Origin: Guyanagaster necrorhizus | Taxonomy: Eukaryota > Basidiomycota > Agaricomycetes > Agaricales > Physalacriaceae | Length of the DNA stretch: 64,000 nt | Reading direction: 5' to 3' | Assembly (NCBI RefSeq): GCF_019112545.1 | Contig: NW_025064894.1 | Coordinates: 49,669-113,668 of the forward strand | Shown here: positions 12,801 through 24,049 of the stretch, piece after piece | Position numbering within the stretch: position 1 is the first letter of the stretch | Layout of the letters: each line of letters starts with the position of its first letter | Translations under genes and position numbers: made by a program | The notes under the pieces: generated by a model | The model's database searches: none | Seen by the model: only the letters and a program-made list of their open reading frames with translations | Told to the model about the DNA's origin: nothing

Positions 12801-13525
12801 TTTCATCTTCAATTATTGGTTCTTTAAATTCATGGTCTCATCCCAGCTCAAGGTCTCTGAAATAGGAGTCCCCATGCTAGAATGACACTAGGCTGCTTTC
12901 TGGTGCTGCATAGAGAGAGTTGTGTCTGAAGTCTGTAGCCATCCAAGAGGTATCAAAGACATCTCTGACATGGTCTCTAATTACATACTCAGATGAGGTA
13001 GTGGATGGGTCAGAGGATGGCTTAGCATCAAAAAAGCTGTCAGATTCTCATCCTTGTAGTCTGAGATCAGAGGAAGATTTGTCAGATGCTGTAGCTGCTG
13101 ATTGTCATTGTTTCTAATGTTAGTTTGAGAAGATCCTGGAGGATATTGGTATCCTTCTTTCTCTATATAAATCCATGAATTTGAGCTGCCAGATTGGGCT
13201 TTGAGTATGGTTCTAAATATGGGCTGAAAGGAGACTCAGGCAGAGGCTGGAATATCATGGAAGAGGAGATCTGAGATGATATTTTGTAGAATCTGTTGTA
13301 TCTGTTGGAAAGCATGGTAGTGCTGGACTATCCAAGTAGCTATTGATTATTATCTTCAACAAAGTTGAATCATAGTGAGAAGTCTGAAGAGTGTTCTGAT
13401 AATAGAGACTAAAAGCCTAAAAAAGTTATTAGTCAAATCAGAGGTTGATGTAGCTGATAGTGGCATTTAGTTTCCTTTGCACTTGTTGTACATAAGAAAA
13501 GGGAAGTTTGAAGCTTTGAGCTAAT
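6891..13525 (-). mobile_element. Ty3/gypsy chromovirus copy A2, internal region (5' LTR split by B)
   Basis: Same family and order as A1 but almost devoid of CpG and heavily mutated. From right to left: N-terminal gag (13300-about 11200), capsid region (11130-10750), zinc-knuckle region near 10540, protease near 9900-9660, reverse transcriptase 9450-8750, RNase H 8500-8000 and integrase 7900-6891. The left end stops abruptly inside the integrase C-terminal segment at 6891, where A1 begins. Its 5' LTR starts at 13526 and is split by element B. Confidence 0.85.
8767..8991 (-). pseudogene. Reverse transcriptase fragment of copy A2
   Basis: A short open piece of the RT palm carrying the catalytic box as YIDD (VTIYIDDILIMSKDQ), aligned to YLDD in A1. 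The adjoining piece 8760-8554 (reads FKVLEIEYLRVIISEESI) is the next part of the RT in the same element. Stops on both sides prevent a functional protein. Annotated separately because it fixes the identity and strand of this degraded copy. Confidence 0.75.
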
Positions 13526-13582
13526 TGTTAAGTCTAAGCAATACATAATCTAAACACATGATAAATGAGCACTGTATGAAGT
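13526..13582 (-). repeat. 5' LTR of copy A2, left piece
   Basis: Begins TGTTAAGTCTAAGC, next to the primer site AGCTTTGAGCTAA on the plus strand. It is interrupted after GAAGT (13578-13582) by element B and resumes at 21551. Confidence 0.85.
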
Positions 13583-14080
13583 TGTTAGGAATGTGCCAAT
13601 CGAGTGGGCTTGAGTGCATGCATGGAGTCTGGTGGAGTGCATGGGCATCAATAAAGCTATTGGCAATGTCACCTTCAAGTCAGAGCCCAAGGATCTGGAT
13701 GGACTGAACAGAGTTCTATTAGAGAAGCAAACTGAAATGTCCTTCAGAGCAGAATCTGATGGATGAGATAAGGAGGAGTTGAAGTGGGAGTGAAGTGTAG
13801 TTGGCTTATTCAAATTGATATTCGAACTGAGTAGTTACAGTGATATACATGGCTTTATATACTAATGGTAGCTAATTCCAAGTTGGGTTTCATTGGGTTC
13901 CAGTGTCAATATTCACTACCAAGTTCAGGGTCTAGATATTACAATGTGAAATACAGATGTGAAATAATAATAGTGAAATGAAATTAGTAGGTAATGAGAA
14001 GCATCCAGAGTCTGGTGGGTGGCATGATTGAATTCATGGTTGGTTGAGGTGACACAGAGGCTGATGGCATGTGCATAACA
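13583..14080 (-). repeat. 3' LTR of element B
   Basis: 498 bases, TGTTAGGAATG...GCATAACA. It keeps the CpG in ATATTCGAACT (13818-13828), the segment complementary to the primer site of B. Confidence 0.92.
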
Positions 14081-14093
14081 GTATCCCTCCCTT
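14081..14093 (-). other. Polypurine tract of element B
   Basis: In coding sense the bases directly before the 3' LTR read TAAGGGAGGGATA, a purine-rich run in the position of the plus-strand primer of LTR retrotransposons. Confidence 0.6.
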
Positions 14094-14131
14094 AGCATTC
14101 TTGCCCTCAAGAGTGCAGATCCCAATGGCTG

Positions 14132-15539
14132 GTGGGGCCACATGGAAGATTGTTGGTGACTGTGGGAGTTTTGTATCTTGATCTGAAACCACCATTATTG
14201 CCTATGTTGTTGCTCACCACATATTATTGCTCACACACTCCTGAGCCTCTGGTGAGGGGATCCACCTCTGATGGCCCTGAAGAGGCCAAAGAATTGTTTC
14301 ATCTAAAAAGGGAGGCCATAGAGGAAGAATATGCAGAGGCCATAGAGAGTCATTTGGAATGGCAAAGAGAGCAAGAGTGGGAGGAAAAGGTTGGGATGGA
14401 CCATGTGGCCTGAGAGGCATAGAAAAAGGAGCAGAAGGAGGAATTGGAGAGGAAGAGGGAGGAGGTTCTGCAAGCCATGAAGAGGTGGGCTAAGGAGGCA
14501 GAGAAGGTGTTGAGAGAGGCAGCTCAGAGAGAGGCTGAGGAGAGGGAGGCTGCAGAGGCAGTGATGAGGGCTGAGGCTGAGGAGGTAGAGCCAGAGGGGA
14601 TAGTTATAGAGGATGGGTTGCTGATGACCCCCATGAAGGCCATTGATTTCTGGCTACATCAAATGTTAGTAGAACAGTATAGTCCTGGCCCTGGTCTTCG
14701 CTTTAAGAAGGTGACTCACCATATGCCTCTGGAGTCTGATGATGAGCAGGTGAAGGAGACTGAGAAAGATGATGAGTCCAAAGAATCTGAGAGGACCCTG
14801 GAGAGGAGGAAGAGGGTGCAGGAGAGGAAGAGGAGAGCAGTGTGTCCAGCAGAGAAAGGCCATAAATGCAAGTTCAGGTCAAGGAGCATAGTGGATGATA
14901 GTGGAACAGAGGTGATCGTTAGCCCCAAAAAGCAGGTGAAGTTGGAAATGGCAGGACTGGCAGAGGGTGAGGAATTGTTAGATGGTGAGAGTAAGTATCT
15001 TGGTTTTCTTTCATAGCTTAACTTAGCTTTTGGTTTCAGAGAGTTGTGTGTACTGTCATTAAGATAGCACATGATGTTATGCATGACTGGTAACTGAAGG
15101 CATCAGTTGAGGGCAGACTTGCTCTCACTGCAAGATCAAGAAAACTGTCTGTTTGTTCAACAAGGGCATCACAGCAAGTGAGGTGATCAGCAGTGTGGAG
15201 GTCTCTGCTGGTCTCCACCAGCTTTCAAAGTTAATATACAAGTTGATGCATCATATGAATGAGTTGGCAGATGAGGTGGTGGATGTCCATAGTACTGTAG
15301 TGGATCTCCAGGATGATTATGGGTCAGACGATATGTCATCTTCTTCAGAGTTGTTTTTGGAGTCTGAGTTAGAGGCCTGAAAGAAGGCTCATCTGCTTTT
15401 CAGGGATGAGAAGGATCAGGAGATGGAAGATCTGCAGGAGATAATGTTGAAGGGACTAGATGAGGATATAGAGGAGTTGAAGAGGTGGAGGGAGAGTTCT
15501 GGTTTTGATGCAGACCCATTGGATTCCTCTTCCTTGTAG
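14132..15539 (+). pseudogene. Antisense accessory ORF of element B with intron and Cys motif (degraded)
   Basis: A reading frame on the strand opposite gag-pol, between the chromodomain and the 3' LTR. Exon 1 (14132 or later to 14990) encodes a Glu/Lys/Arg-rich, probably coiled-coil region followed by a basic stretch (GHKCKFRSRS). A 49-base intron (14991-15039; GTAAGT donor, CTTAAC branch-like site, TTTCAG acceptor) keeps the frame. Exon 2 reads CVYCH, a nearby Cys, then TCSHCKIKKTVC, two CX2CX6C-like groups resembling a fungal zinc cluster, then an acidic tail ending at TAG 15537. In-frame stops near 14411, 14420, in the Cys region and at 15378 show decay. No function is assigned. Confidence 0.6.
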
Positions 15540-15639
15540 AGCTTTTGTATGAAATGTATATAGAAAAGGTATTGGATGTTGGTAGTGAAGAAAAAAAAAA
15601 AATGTAGATATAAGTTTTTAACTTATGAAAGTGTAAGAG

Positions 15640-18600
15640 GGGTGATTGAAATGGTATTCGGTTGGTAGAATTGAAATAGTAGGGTGAGGCTTCAGTGACA
15701 TCTGGAGTAGTCTTGTATCAAGAACAGAATGATTGAGTGACTTTGGATAAGAGTCCTGGTTTGCCTGGGTATCAATGGTGGAATTCTTCAATAAATTTAT
15801 CAGCAGAGAACTTGAAGGCTGGTAACTAAGCAAACTCTTCATTGGTACCTTCACAGCTTAGCTACTGGATTTTGTATAGCAGTGGGCAGTGGAACCGGCA
15901 GTCCAGTTTAGAGTTGAGGATTTGGGCTATTTCGAAATGTTCTTCTCTATTGACTTCGACTGGAGGCAGTGGTGGTTGGATTTGGTTAAGAATGGTATTT
16001 TCTTCTATGGATTCTAATTGTGACACATGGAAGATGGGGTGAATGGACCGGAGATCCAGTGGAAGCCTCAGAGTAAAAGAGTGGATACCAGGTTGGATTA
16101 TGATTTCAAAAGGGCTAAGAAATTTCTCTATAAATTTTCTGGTCAGGTGGGTGGTTTTGATATGTTTGAAGCTAAGATAGATCTTATCCCTCACTGTAAA
16201 TGGGAGTGCCAGGATCCAATGCTTGTCTGCTTGGATCTTGTAGTGAGACTGAGCTTCAGAAATTTCATTCTCCAGTAATTGATAGAGTTCATTCAGGTTG
16301 ACTGCAAAGTCTTGAGCCTGGATGGAGGTGATGTCCCTTTCAGGGTGAACAGTGATGTTGGGGTGATAACCCTTGTTAGTGAAAAATAGAGAAATTCTGG
16401 TGGACATGTTAGAGGCATTGTTATAGGCAAATTCAGCAATGGGTAGGAGGGTATCCTAGTTGTCCTGCTGGTAGGAGCAGTAGATGCAGATGTATTATTT
16501 CAGAGTTTGGTTTGCTCATTCCATTTGTTTGTCGGCCTCTGGATGATAACCAGAGATAAGATGGAGTTTCATGTCAAGGGCTACAGCTAAGGTATGAGTA
16601 AATTGGGAGATGAATTTGAAGCTGCAGTCAGATGTGATGTGACTGAGTACTCCATGTTTGAAGAATATATGAATAAGAAAAAGTTGAGTGAGCTCCACAG
16701 AGTTGATAGTGTCATGAGTGGGAATGAAGATGGCTTGCTTGCTAGCTTGGTCTATGACTACTAAGATGGTGGTAAATCTGTTGAAGTCTGATAATTGTTC
16801 AATGAAGTCCATGGAAATAGAATCTCATGGCCATTCAAAAACTGGCAGAAGTTTGAGTAACCCATAGGGATGGTGTCTAGGTGTCTTATTGTGTCCACAA
16901 ACTGTGCAGAACTTAATGTAGTATCAGATGTATTTGCACATCTTTGGCCAAGTATAGTTCTGCTGGACTAGTTCTAATGTCTGGTTTTGACCAAAGTGGC
17001 CTGCCAAAATGTGGTCATGATTGTTCTGTAGTATATGGAGACAAAGATCTTCAGACTCCAGAACATAGATACAGCCTTCAAAGCAGAAGATGTCTGATTT
17101 ATCAATAGACCATTGAGAGAGAGAGGATTCAGAAGTGGCCTTGGCCTGGCAGAGGCTGTCGGAGGACACAGCATCAGAGGATTGTGCTTATCTGATATTA
17201 GTGTGGAGTTTGTCAATATCTATGATGGCACTAGCCCATAGGGTGAGACCTTCGAGATAGATTGCTCAGAGTGATACAGAGAGTTGTTCTTGGGTGAATA
17301 TGGGTCAGAAATTGTGGGAGTTGATTTGGGCATATTGGCTATCCCTCTCTTTAGAGTAGATATCCCATTATCTAGTGAGTGCATCTGGTTTCCCACCAAG
17401 TTTTCCAGGGCAGAACTGGATTACTAGGTTGAACTGGGATAGATATTCAGACCAGTGGACCTGTCAGTGGGTTAGAATCTTAATGGTGGTGAAGTATTCA
17501 AGGTTCTTGTGATCTGTTATGACATTGATGGAATCTGTGGAGCCTTCAAGGTAGTGCCACCAATGCTTAAAGGCTTCAAAAATGGCTAAAAGCTCTTTGT
17601 CATGGGTGTCATAGTTGAGTTTGGCATTGTGGAGGCTCTAAGAGTAGAAAGCGATAGGGTGAATTTCACCATCTTCAAGATAGATGGAGAGGATAGCTGC
17701 AATTGCATAGTTGGAGGCATTGGTTTTCACCACTGTCTTTCAATCAGAGATCCAGTGGATAAGGATGGAGGCATGTGTAAAGGCCTGTTTTAACTCATTG
17801 AAGGCAGCCAAGCATTTATCATCAAATTTCCATGGAGTTCCCTTGTGAGTGAGTCATATAAGGGGGATGACGATGTCGCTATATCCATGTATGAAGCGAT
17901 AGTAGAAGTTGGCAAAGCCAAGGAAGGATTGGATGTCCTTGACTTTTCACGGCACTGGCTAGTCAACAATCGCCTTGACTTTTTCTTCAGACATGCAAAG
18001 TCCTTCAGATGATAGGATATAGCCTAGATACTCCACGGAGTCCTGGTTGAATTCACATTTGGAACCTTTGCAGTAGAGTCCATTAGCTCTAAACCTGCAT
18101 AGGACCTCATGAACATGTTTCTGGTGATCTTCCAGGTTGTCAGAATATATGAGGATGTCATCGAGATAGACTACTACTGATATGTTGTGCATGTCAGAGA
18201 ATATATTGTTCACAAATCATTGGAATGCTGCTGGAGCATTTGTAAGGCCAAAAGGTATGATATGCCATTTAAAGGGACTATAACAGGTCCAGAAGGCTGT
18301 TTTTCATTCATCTCCTTTAGCTATGCAAACAAGATAGTAGGCATGCCTAAGATCGAGTTTGGTGTAGATGTGTGTGGAGCAGACAGAGTCAAGGAGATCA
18401 GAAATGAGGGGGAGAGGATAGTGATCATTCTTGGAGATTTTGTTTAGGCCACAGTAGTCAATGCAAAGTCAGAGTTCACCAGTCTTTTTCTTGACAAATA
18501 GAACTGGAGCCCTGTGTGGAGAGTGAGATGGAGTAATGAACCCATTGCACAGATTATCATTAATAAACTCTTATAGGGCCTTGAGTTCAGATTCTGAGAG

Positions 18601-19600
18601 AGAATAAATGAGGCCAAGCAGTGGAAATGTTCCTTCCTCAAGGTTGATTTTGAGATTGTACAGCCTGTGTTCAGGTAGCTTTTTGGAGAGGGTATTGCTA
18701 AAGACATCTGTAAAATTGTGGTACTCTACTGGCACTGATGAAAGATCTGCTGGTTCTGCAGATGCGGCTTTGGCTCCAATATTAGGCAAGGAAGGCTGCA
18801 GTGTGAACTGCTGAGCACCTTCTTCTGCACTGGCTCAGACAAATGCGGCAGCAGATATGATGGAGATCTTTGGATGTGCTTTCATAGTAAAAGACTCTGA
18901 GAGAGGATAGGAGTAAATGAGTTCATATGGGAATAGAGTCTGCTGATTACCCAGAGTCAATTTGGAATGGGGTGAAGCCCTGAGAGTTGAACTGATGGAG
19001 TCTGGTGGGTGTAGAAGTCCTGGATTTGAGCTGGAAGGCTCAGAGAGAGATAGACTGTTGTCCTGTGAGCACAGAAGTCCCTGGGATGCAGCAGAGGCCA
19101 CAGAATTGGTTGGAGTGAGGTCCTGGTAGCTTCAGCAGAAAATGATACTGTTCTCAACTCAGTCAATCAGTGGATTGTAGTGGGAGAGCCAGTTGTATCC
19201 TAGGACAAGATTGCAAGATGAATCCAGAGGAGTGACATAGAAGTTAGTAGAAAAGATGTCTCTAGATAGGAAACAGATGAGGATAGTTGCAATTTGAGAT
19301 ATACAGCTCCCAATGGAGCCATCAAATAATTGAAGTTGCACACTAAGAATGGTTTTAATGGGAATTTCATTGACAGCTACATACTTAGTGTCAACAAAGC
19401 AGTGGCTAGAGCCAGAATCAATAAGAGCAAGAAAACACAGAATGATACAAGTTGGGGAACCATCAGATTCTGTGGTAATTGGTAATTCTGCTGAGAGAGG
19501 AATGTGGAAGGAGTGATTGGAAAGGAATGTTGCATTGAGAGTGATGACCTCCAGTGTGTGAATAGAGTCAATGCAACCCTGAACTCACATGGAGGGAACA
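15640..19600 (-). pseudogene. pol of element B with chromodomain (stops present)
   Basis: Protease remnant about 19400-19160 (VLGYNWLSHYNPLI is its C-terminal part). RT: 18789-18571, then 18213-17959 with the catalytic YLDD in VVYLDDILIYSD. RNase H about 17800-17400. Integrase: zinc-binding part 17169-16924 (HILAGHFGQNQTLELV), catalytic core 16812-16516 (MDFIEQLSDFNRFTTILVVI, later SDCSFKFISQF), C-terminal part 16407-15862 (FHVSQLE). The chromodomain follows at about 15930-15730 (LLYKIQ, then FSADKFIEEFH). Conserved chromodomain Trp codons are TAG, as expected from G-to-A in TGG. Several further stops make it inactive. Confidence 0.85.
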
Positions 19601-19610
19601 GGATTGCTTC

Positions 19611-21008
19611 CTAGTTTTCCAACTCCATCAGGGCCAGTTCTATGAGAGCAGTGTTGACTTCTGCTGCATGACCTTTGGTGGAGGCTGCTGCCTTCCACTT
19701 GTTGCAGTCCTCGGTCTTGTATTTGGCTCCACAGAACATGCAAAGGTTGTTCTGGTGCCAGCAGTCTTTTTCTTCCTGAGTAAGATGGCCATCTTTACCT
19801 AGCTTGTCAGCATAAGGCTTAGAGATGGTATATTTCAGTGTGGAGCTGGAGTTCAAGGAGAAAGAGTTGGACCTCTTGAGTTTGAGATTAGAGGATTGGT
19901 TGGAGGCCTTATTGTCCTGGTTTTCATGGGCAAGGAAGCACATGTTGCAAAGGTTGTTTGGCTTCCCATGGTGTGCTATCTCATTCTTGATATGGGTGCA
20001 GAGGCTATGGTAAAAGGCATGGCAGAGGGAGTTATCTCTATATCCGATTTGTGAAGCATACTGGTTGAATTGGACCATATACTTTATGATTCGATCTTCA
20101 TCATGCATCCAGAGGTGTTCTAGTGCATCTTCAGTATCTTCAATAGCATCAAAAGGACTAAAGTTGCTATAAAGCTCACCCAGAAAAGCTGCATAAGAGA
20201 ATTGCCAGGCTGGTGGATTCTGCGGATTGGGGTTAAAAATGTCTAGTTCGAACTAGTTAAGCATAGTGCTGGCCAGGAATGAAATGGCATAGTTAACCTT
20301 GTTAGCATCTGTTGTGAATGTGGTAGGTCTGTCATTGAAGTTCAACTGAAGAGAGATGATGAATGTCTTTAGTTTGTGAGGGTCAGAACCATCAAATGGT
20401 TTCAGTTTCTTGATCTTAGTATGGATAGTGGCTGGTTTAGGGTTGTTGAGAGAAGTGAAGACTTCTCATAACAGGTTCATAAATTCTAGGAACATGTTCT
20501 GCTGGTTTGGATTGTTACTTCCTGTAGAGCCATCAGAGCTGCCTGGGCTATTGGGACCACCTGGTCTTCCTGGTCCTCCTGAAAAAGAGTTTGGTGGATT
20601 ACCATCTAATTCCCATTGGATGAGAGTATGAGTAGAGGTGTCTTCATCTCTGCCCTCTAGGTCTGAGCTGTCTGGATTTTCATGCATGTTGCCTAGAGAT
20701 AAGGGGTCTATTGGGGGGTCAATTCAGACACCATACATCAGGCTGGCCCATTGAGCTCCATTAGTTGGGATGCTGATGGTATCAAAAGAGTTAGGGAAAT
20801 TATCATAATTAGGTTGGCAGGCAGTGAAGCTAAAGTGATTGTAGATTTCCCTATGAGAAGGTTGTCCTCCACTGGAGGCCGATCTGAAAAGGCCTGGTTG
20901 TTCCTTTGAGGCAGAGGCCAGAATGTCTTCCATGGAAAACATGTTTGGATGGGTGGGCTGAGTTTGTTTGGGATTGGTTTCTGTGATTTTGGTAAATATG
21001 ATGGACAT
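19611..21008 (-). pseudogene. gag of element B
   Basis: Starts near 21008 (MSIIFTKITETNPKQTQP), just downstream of the 5' LTR and primer site. It continues through a Gly/Pro-rich stretch (about 20590-20510, GGPGRPGGPNSPGSS) to the open piece 20108-19611, which holds capsid C-terminal features (YMVQFNQYASQIGYRD) and a CX2C knuckle (CMFCGAKYKTEDC). Frame breaks occur around 20700 and 20260-20120. This is a shorter, differently built Gag than in family A. Confidence 0.72.
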
Positions 21009-21034
21009 GGTAAAATTTTCGACTCAAGGGTTTG

Positions 21035-21293
21035 AGTTCGAATATACTGTTAGGAATGTGCCAATCGAGTGGACTTGAGTGCATGCACAGAGTATGGCAG
21101 AGTGCATGGGCATCGATGAAGCTATTGGCAATGTCACTCTCGAGTCAGAGCCTAAAGATCTGGATGGACCAAACAGAGTTCTATTAGAGAAGCAAACCAG
21201 AATGTCCTTCAGAGCAGAATCCGATGGATAAGATAAGGAGGAGTTGAAGTGGGAGTGAAGTATAGTTAGCTTATCCAAGTTGATATTCAAACT
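21035..21293 (-). promoter_or_regulatory. Putative self-priming pair of element B
   Basis: The primer-site segment 21045-21035 (coding sense ATATTCGAACT) lies two bases inside the LTR. It is complementary to 21293-21283 in the 5' LTR (AGTTTGAATAT, one G-U wobble) and perfectly to the matching 3' LTR segment 13828-13818. The TATA box (TATATAAAG, 21326-21318) is 33 bases upstream of the LTR partner. A further 8-bp hairpin (CGA-CTCAA with TTGAG-TCG) follows in the leader. Confidence 0.65.
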
Positions 21294-21545
21294 GAGTAGT
21301 TACGGTGATATACATAGCTTTATATACTAATAGTAGCTAATTCCAAGTCAGGTTCCATTGGGTTCCAGTGTCAATATTCACTACCAAGTTCAGGGTCTAG
21401 ATATTACAATATGAAATACAGATGTGAAATGATAATGGTGAAATGAAATTAGTAGGTAATGGAAAGCATCCAGAGTCTGGTGAGTGGTGTGATTGAATTC
21501 ATAGTTGGTTGAGATGACATGAAGGCCAGCAGCATGTGCATAACA
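21048..21545 (-). repeat. 5' LTR of element B
   Basis: 498 bases, TGTTAGGAATG...GCATAACA, same length as the 3' copy with no indels noticed. Contains the TATA box at 21326-21318. Confidence 0.92.
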
Positions 21546-21550
21546 GAAGT

Positions 21551-21909
21551 TTATACAGTCATGTCCAAGTTCACTATATGTGCTTATATGGTGTTGTGTC
21601 TCAAGGCCAATACAAGTTGGCTCAAGGTAGAATAGTGAAGAATAAACTTTAGCTCAAAGGTGGAGTTGTACAGCAAGAGATACACTACTTATATACTGTT
21701 CATGTTGTGACTAAATATATATCTACTAATTTTACATTTCTGTGCTATATTACTTATCATCCTTAAGTATTGTTACTAACTATAAAAGAGTATTGTCTGT
21801 TGTTAAGAAGCATTATCATTGTTGAAGGACAATGGCTGACTCTGCCTATTATAGTGACTAAGCATGAATAGAGGCTAAACAGAAAAGGAAAGTAGAAAAA
21901 ATCATAACA
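21551..21909 (-). repeat. 5' LTR of copy A2, right piece
   Basis: Continues the family A LTR after element B: it contains the conserved segment AATAAACTTTAGCTCAAAGG and ends CATAACA at 21909. With the left piece it makes an LTR of about 416 bases. The following AGATA (21910-21914) should be the target duplication of A2, whose partner lies left of the window. Confidence 0.82.
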
Positions 21910-21923
21910 AGATATAATCTCAC

Positions 21924-22374
21924 CTTCTATTTTCAAAAATGCATCTGATGTGTATATCTCACCATATACATATTCCATACATCTATCTGGTCATTCCTAT
22001 ATCTGTTTGAAGCCTTTGAGATAGAAGCAAAGTGAAAATATATGCTTAAATATAAAACAAATTATACTAAGAAGAGAGCAGTGCCAAATATCAGAGATAT
22101 CAAGAGTTAGTGTATTCTCCTCAGATGCATGACACACTCCAGTCTGAGAGAGATGTAGAGTAACATGATCCTTAATCCATCCATCAGCAGCAAATAGTAG
22201 AAGCATATCTGAGTTAAGTTATTTAGCTTTATGATTGGCATCAAAATTAATTAAATCTAAGAAGGAAAAGTTGGATGCAAGAATTATCTCATTGATGAGA
22301 TAGTTCAAATCATTGAGAGTTTTTGTTGTCATTGAATAGAATCAGTGCATAAGTCAGCAGACACTCAGACTGAG
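21924..22374 (-). pseudogene. Plavaka-type transposase, exon fragment 3
   Basis: Reading leftwards from the CTGAG duplication: FSFLDLINFDANHKAK, then MLLLFAADGWIKDHVTLHL, then YVYGEIYTSDAFLKIEGE up to a GT donor at 21923. The Tyr-Gly-Glu-x-Tyr-Thr-Ser block with the preceding segment resembles the region before the catalytic core of Plavaka (CACTA-like) transposases of mushrooms; this is recognition from memory. Stops are consistent with CGA-to-TGA and TGG-to-TAG changes. The rest lies left of the A2 insertion, outside the window. Confidence 0.55.
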
Positions 22375-22841
22375 TGTTAGATCCAAGCATCACATGAGCA
22401 GAAACACATGATAAACAGAAGTCTTCTCACACTTCAGGAGATCAACTGAGTCCACTGATACATATTCTGATCAATGTGTCACAAGGCCTTAGAATTGACT
22501 CAAGTATAGAATGGTATAAGAATAAACTTTAGCTCAAAGCTGGGGTTTCCAGCAAGAGCAAGCCTCCTTAAATACTGTACAAGTCTGCACTAATTATACT
22601 GCTACCTATTGTGCATTGCTGCATCCTTTGAGCCCATTGTCCTTAGGCATTGCTACTATACATAAAAGACTGATTGTGCATTATCAGGCAATATTGTTGC
22701 ATTGAAAGATAATAACTGACTCAGCCTAGTTATGATGACTAAGCTTTGTCTCATGGTCTTAAGCACTTGTCTAAGCACTCTGACTAAGCATAAATAGAGG
22801 TTATCTGTTGAAAAAAAAAGTAGAAAGAAAAAATCATAATA
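22375..22841 (-). repeat. 3' LTR of copy A3
   Basis: 467 bases, TGTTAGATCC...CATAATA, the terminal CAACA-type end altered to AATA by one C-to-T change. Confidence 0.88.
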
Positions 22842-22879
22842 TTACCCTCTTCTTAAGACCATCATCCTGATGGCTTAAT

Positions 22880-24047
22880 TTAGGGATAATTTATAGTTAT
22901 GAATGGCTTCTGCAGTGTCCATGTGTTTTTCATTGACCCACTGGTTAGATTCAGGGCTGTAGCCCTTCCAGCTGACCAAGTAGTCAATAGTGGTTATCAT
23001 TCTATTACTTCATGCCTTGATCTTTTGCAGTTTGTGATGCAGGATTTAATCAATTTTATAGTGTTCCTTATCATTGATCAGATCCAGTGATGGTGGTAGT
23101 GGGCATTCTTGATTCAAGAAGGCAGAGGCAATGTATAGTGTTAGTAGAAATTCATTAAACACATTATAGATGTGCTAGTAGGTTGAGAGTCAAAGACAGT
23201 ATGCTGTTGCCCCTACCTTTACAACAATAGAGAAGAGGCCTGTGCATTTATTGTCAAGTTTGCATTTCAGTCTGAGAAGGTGAAGGTTGGTAGTATTCAG
23301 CCAGACTCTGTCATAGACTGAATAATCATATGCTAGATAATAATGTCAATTATACTGGGCTTTTATGAAGAAGGCCACTTTTTCAAGAGCAGCCTTTGTT
23401 TCACCATGAATCTTCATCATTGTAGTGGTAAAGTCAGTGGATGCTGGTGTAGTAGTGTATATGCATTTGGTCTGAGTAACATTAAGGTGGCAGCCATGGT
23501 TGATAAAGAAGAATGTTTTGCCAGTTGCTGAATAGACTCTGTTGTTGTGCTAAAAGGCTGTGAGGGGCAGCCATTCCACCCAGTTGTCCTGTCAGTAGTT
23601 GATGAAAAGTTGGAGGTACTTTTCTATTTCTTGATTTGCCTGTTCCATTTGCCCATCAGTTTGAGGATGATAGGTGGTGGATACATTCCATTTAATGTTG
23701 AGGAGTCAATACAAGTCATCTAGAAATTTAGAGACAAATTATAGACCCCTGTCTGAGATGACCATCTGAGGCATGCTATACTTGCTGTAGACCTTATTAT
23801 GAAGAATCTTTGCCCAACCTTCCAATGTGAGTTCTGTGGAGCATGCAATTAGGATGATCACTTTTGAGAAGTGATCAACTATGGCAATGATAGTATCATA
23901 GCCATTGCATTCTGGCAGACTAGTAATTATATCTACTAAGATATGAGTCTATGATACTGATGGAATTTCATTTGGATGGAGCAGTGCTGCTTGCAGTTAG
24001 ATTGAGGATTTGTCTCTTTGGCAAATCTCACAGGCTTTAATGTTGAA
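22880..24047 (-). pseudogene. Integrase C-terminal part and chromodomain of copy A3
   Basis: The chromodomain (about 23000-22885) reads DYLVSWKGYSPESNQW in coding sense. Upstream (23350-23240) is the conserved end of the integrase C-terminal region, and the core domain lies about 24000-23600, where ISDRG-like and QMEQ-like segments can be followed through stops. This shows that family A is a chromovirus. The region ends at about 24047, where the foreign insert begins. Confidence 0.7.
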
Positions 24048-24049
24048 GA

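Larger units (their letters stand above)
13583..21545 (-). mobile_element. Complete Ty3/gypsy chromovirus, family B, nested in A2 LTR
   Basis: 7963-base element with two 498-base LTRs, flanked by the 5-base duplication GAAGT (13578-13582 and 21546-21550). Coding order from right to left: Gag with a Cys-rich knuckle, protease, RT with YLDD, RNase H, integrase and a C-terminal chromodomain. An accessory reading frame lies on the opposite strand. The two LTRs differ at roughly 40-50 positions by hand count, almost all transitions, so the divergence reflects a C-to-T biased process as well as age. Stops in pol make it inactive. Confidence 0.93.

Noticed and set aside
21001..21047. tRNA-like T-loop (GAGTTCGAAT) next to the LTR of B as a tRNA gene or tRNA primer site
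   Set aside because: No acceptor or anticodon arms, and the site does not start with TGG; the bases pair with the LTR instead.
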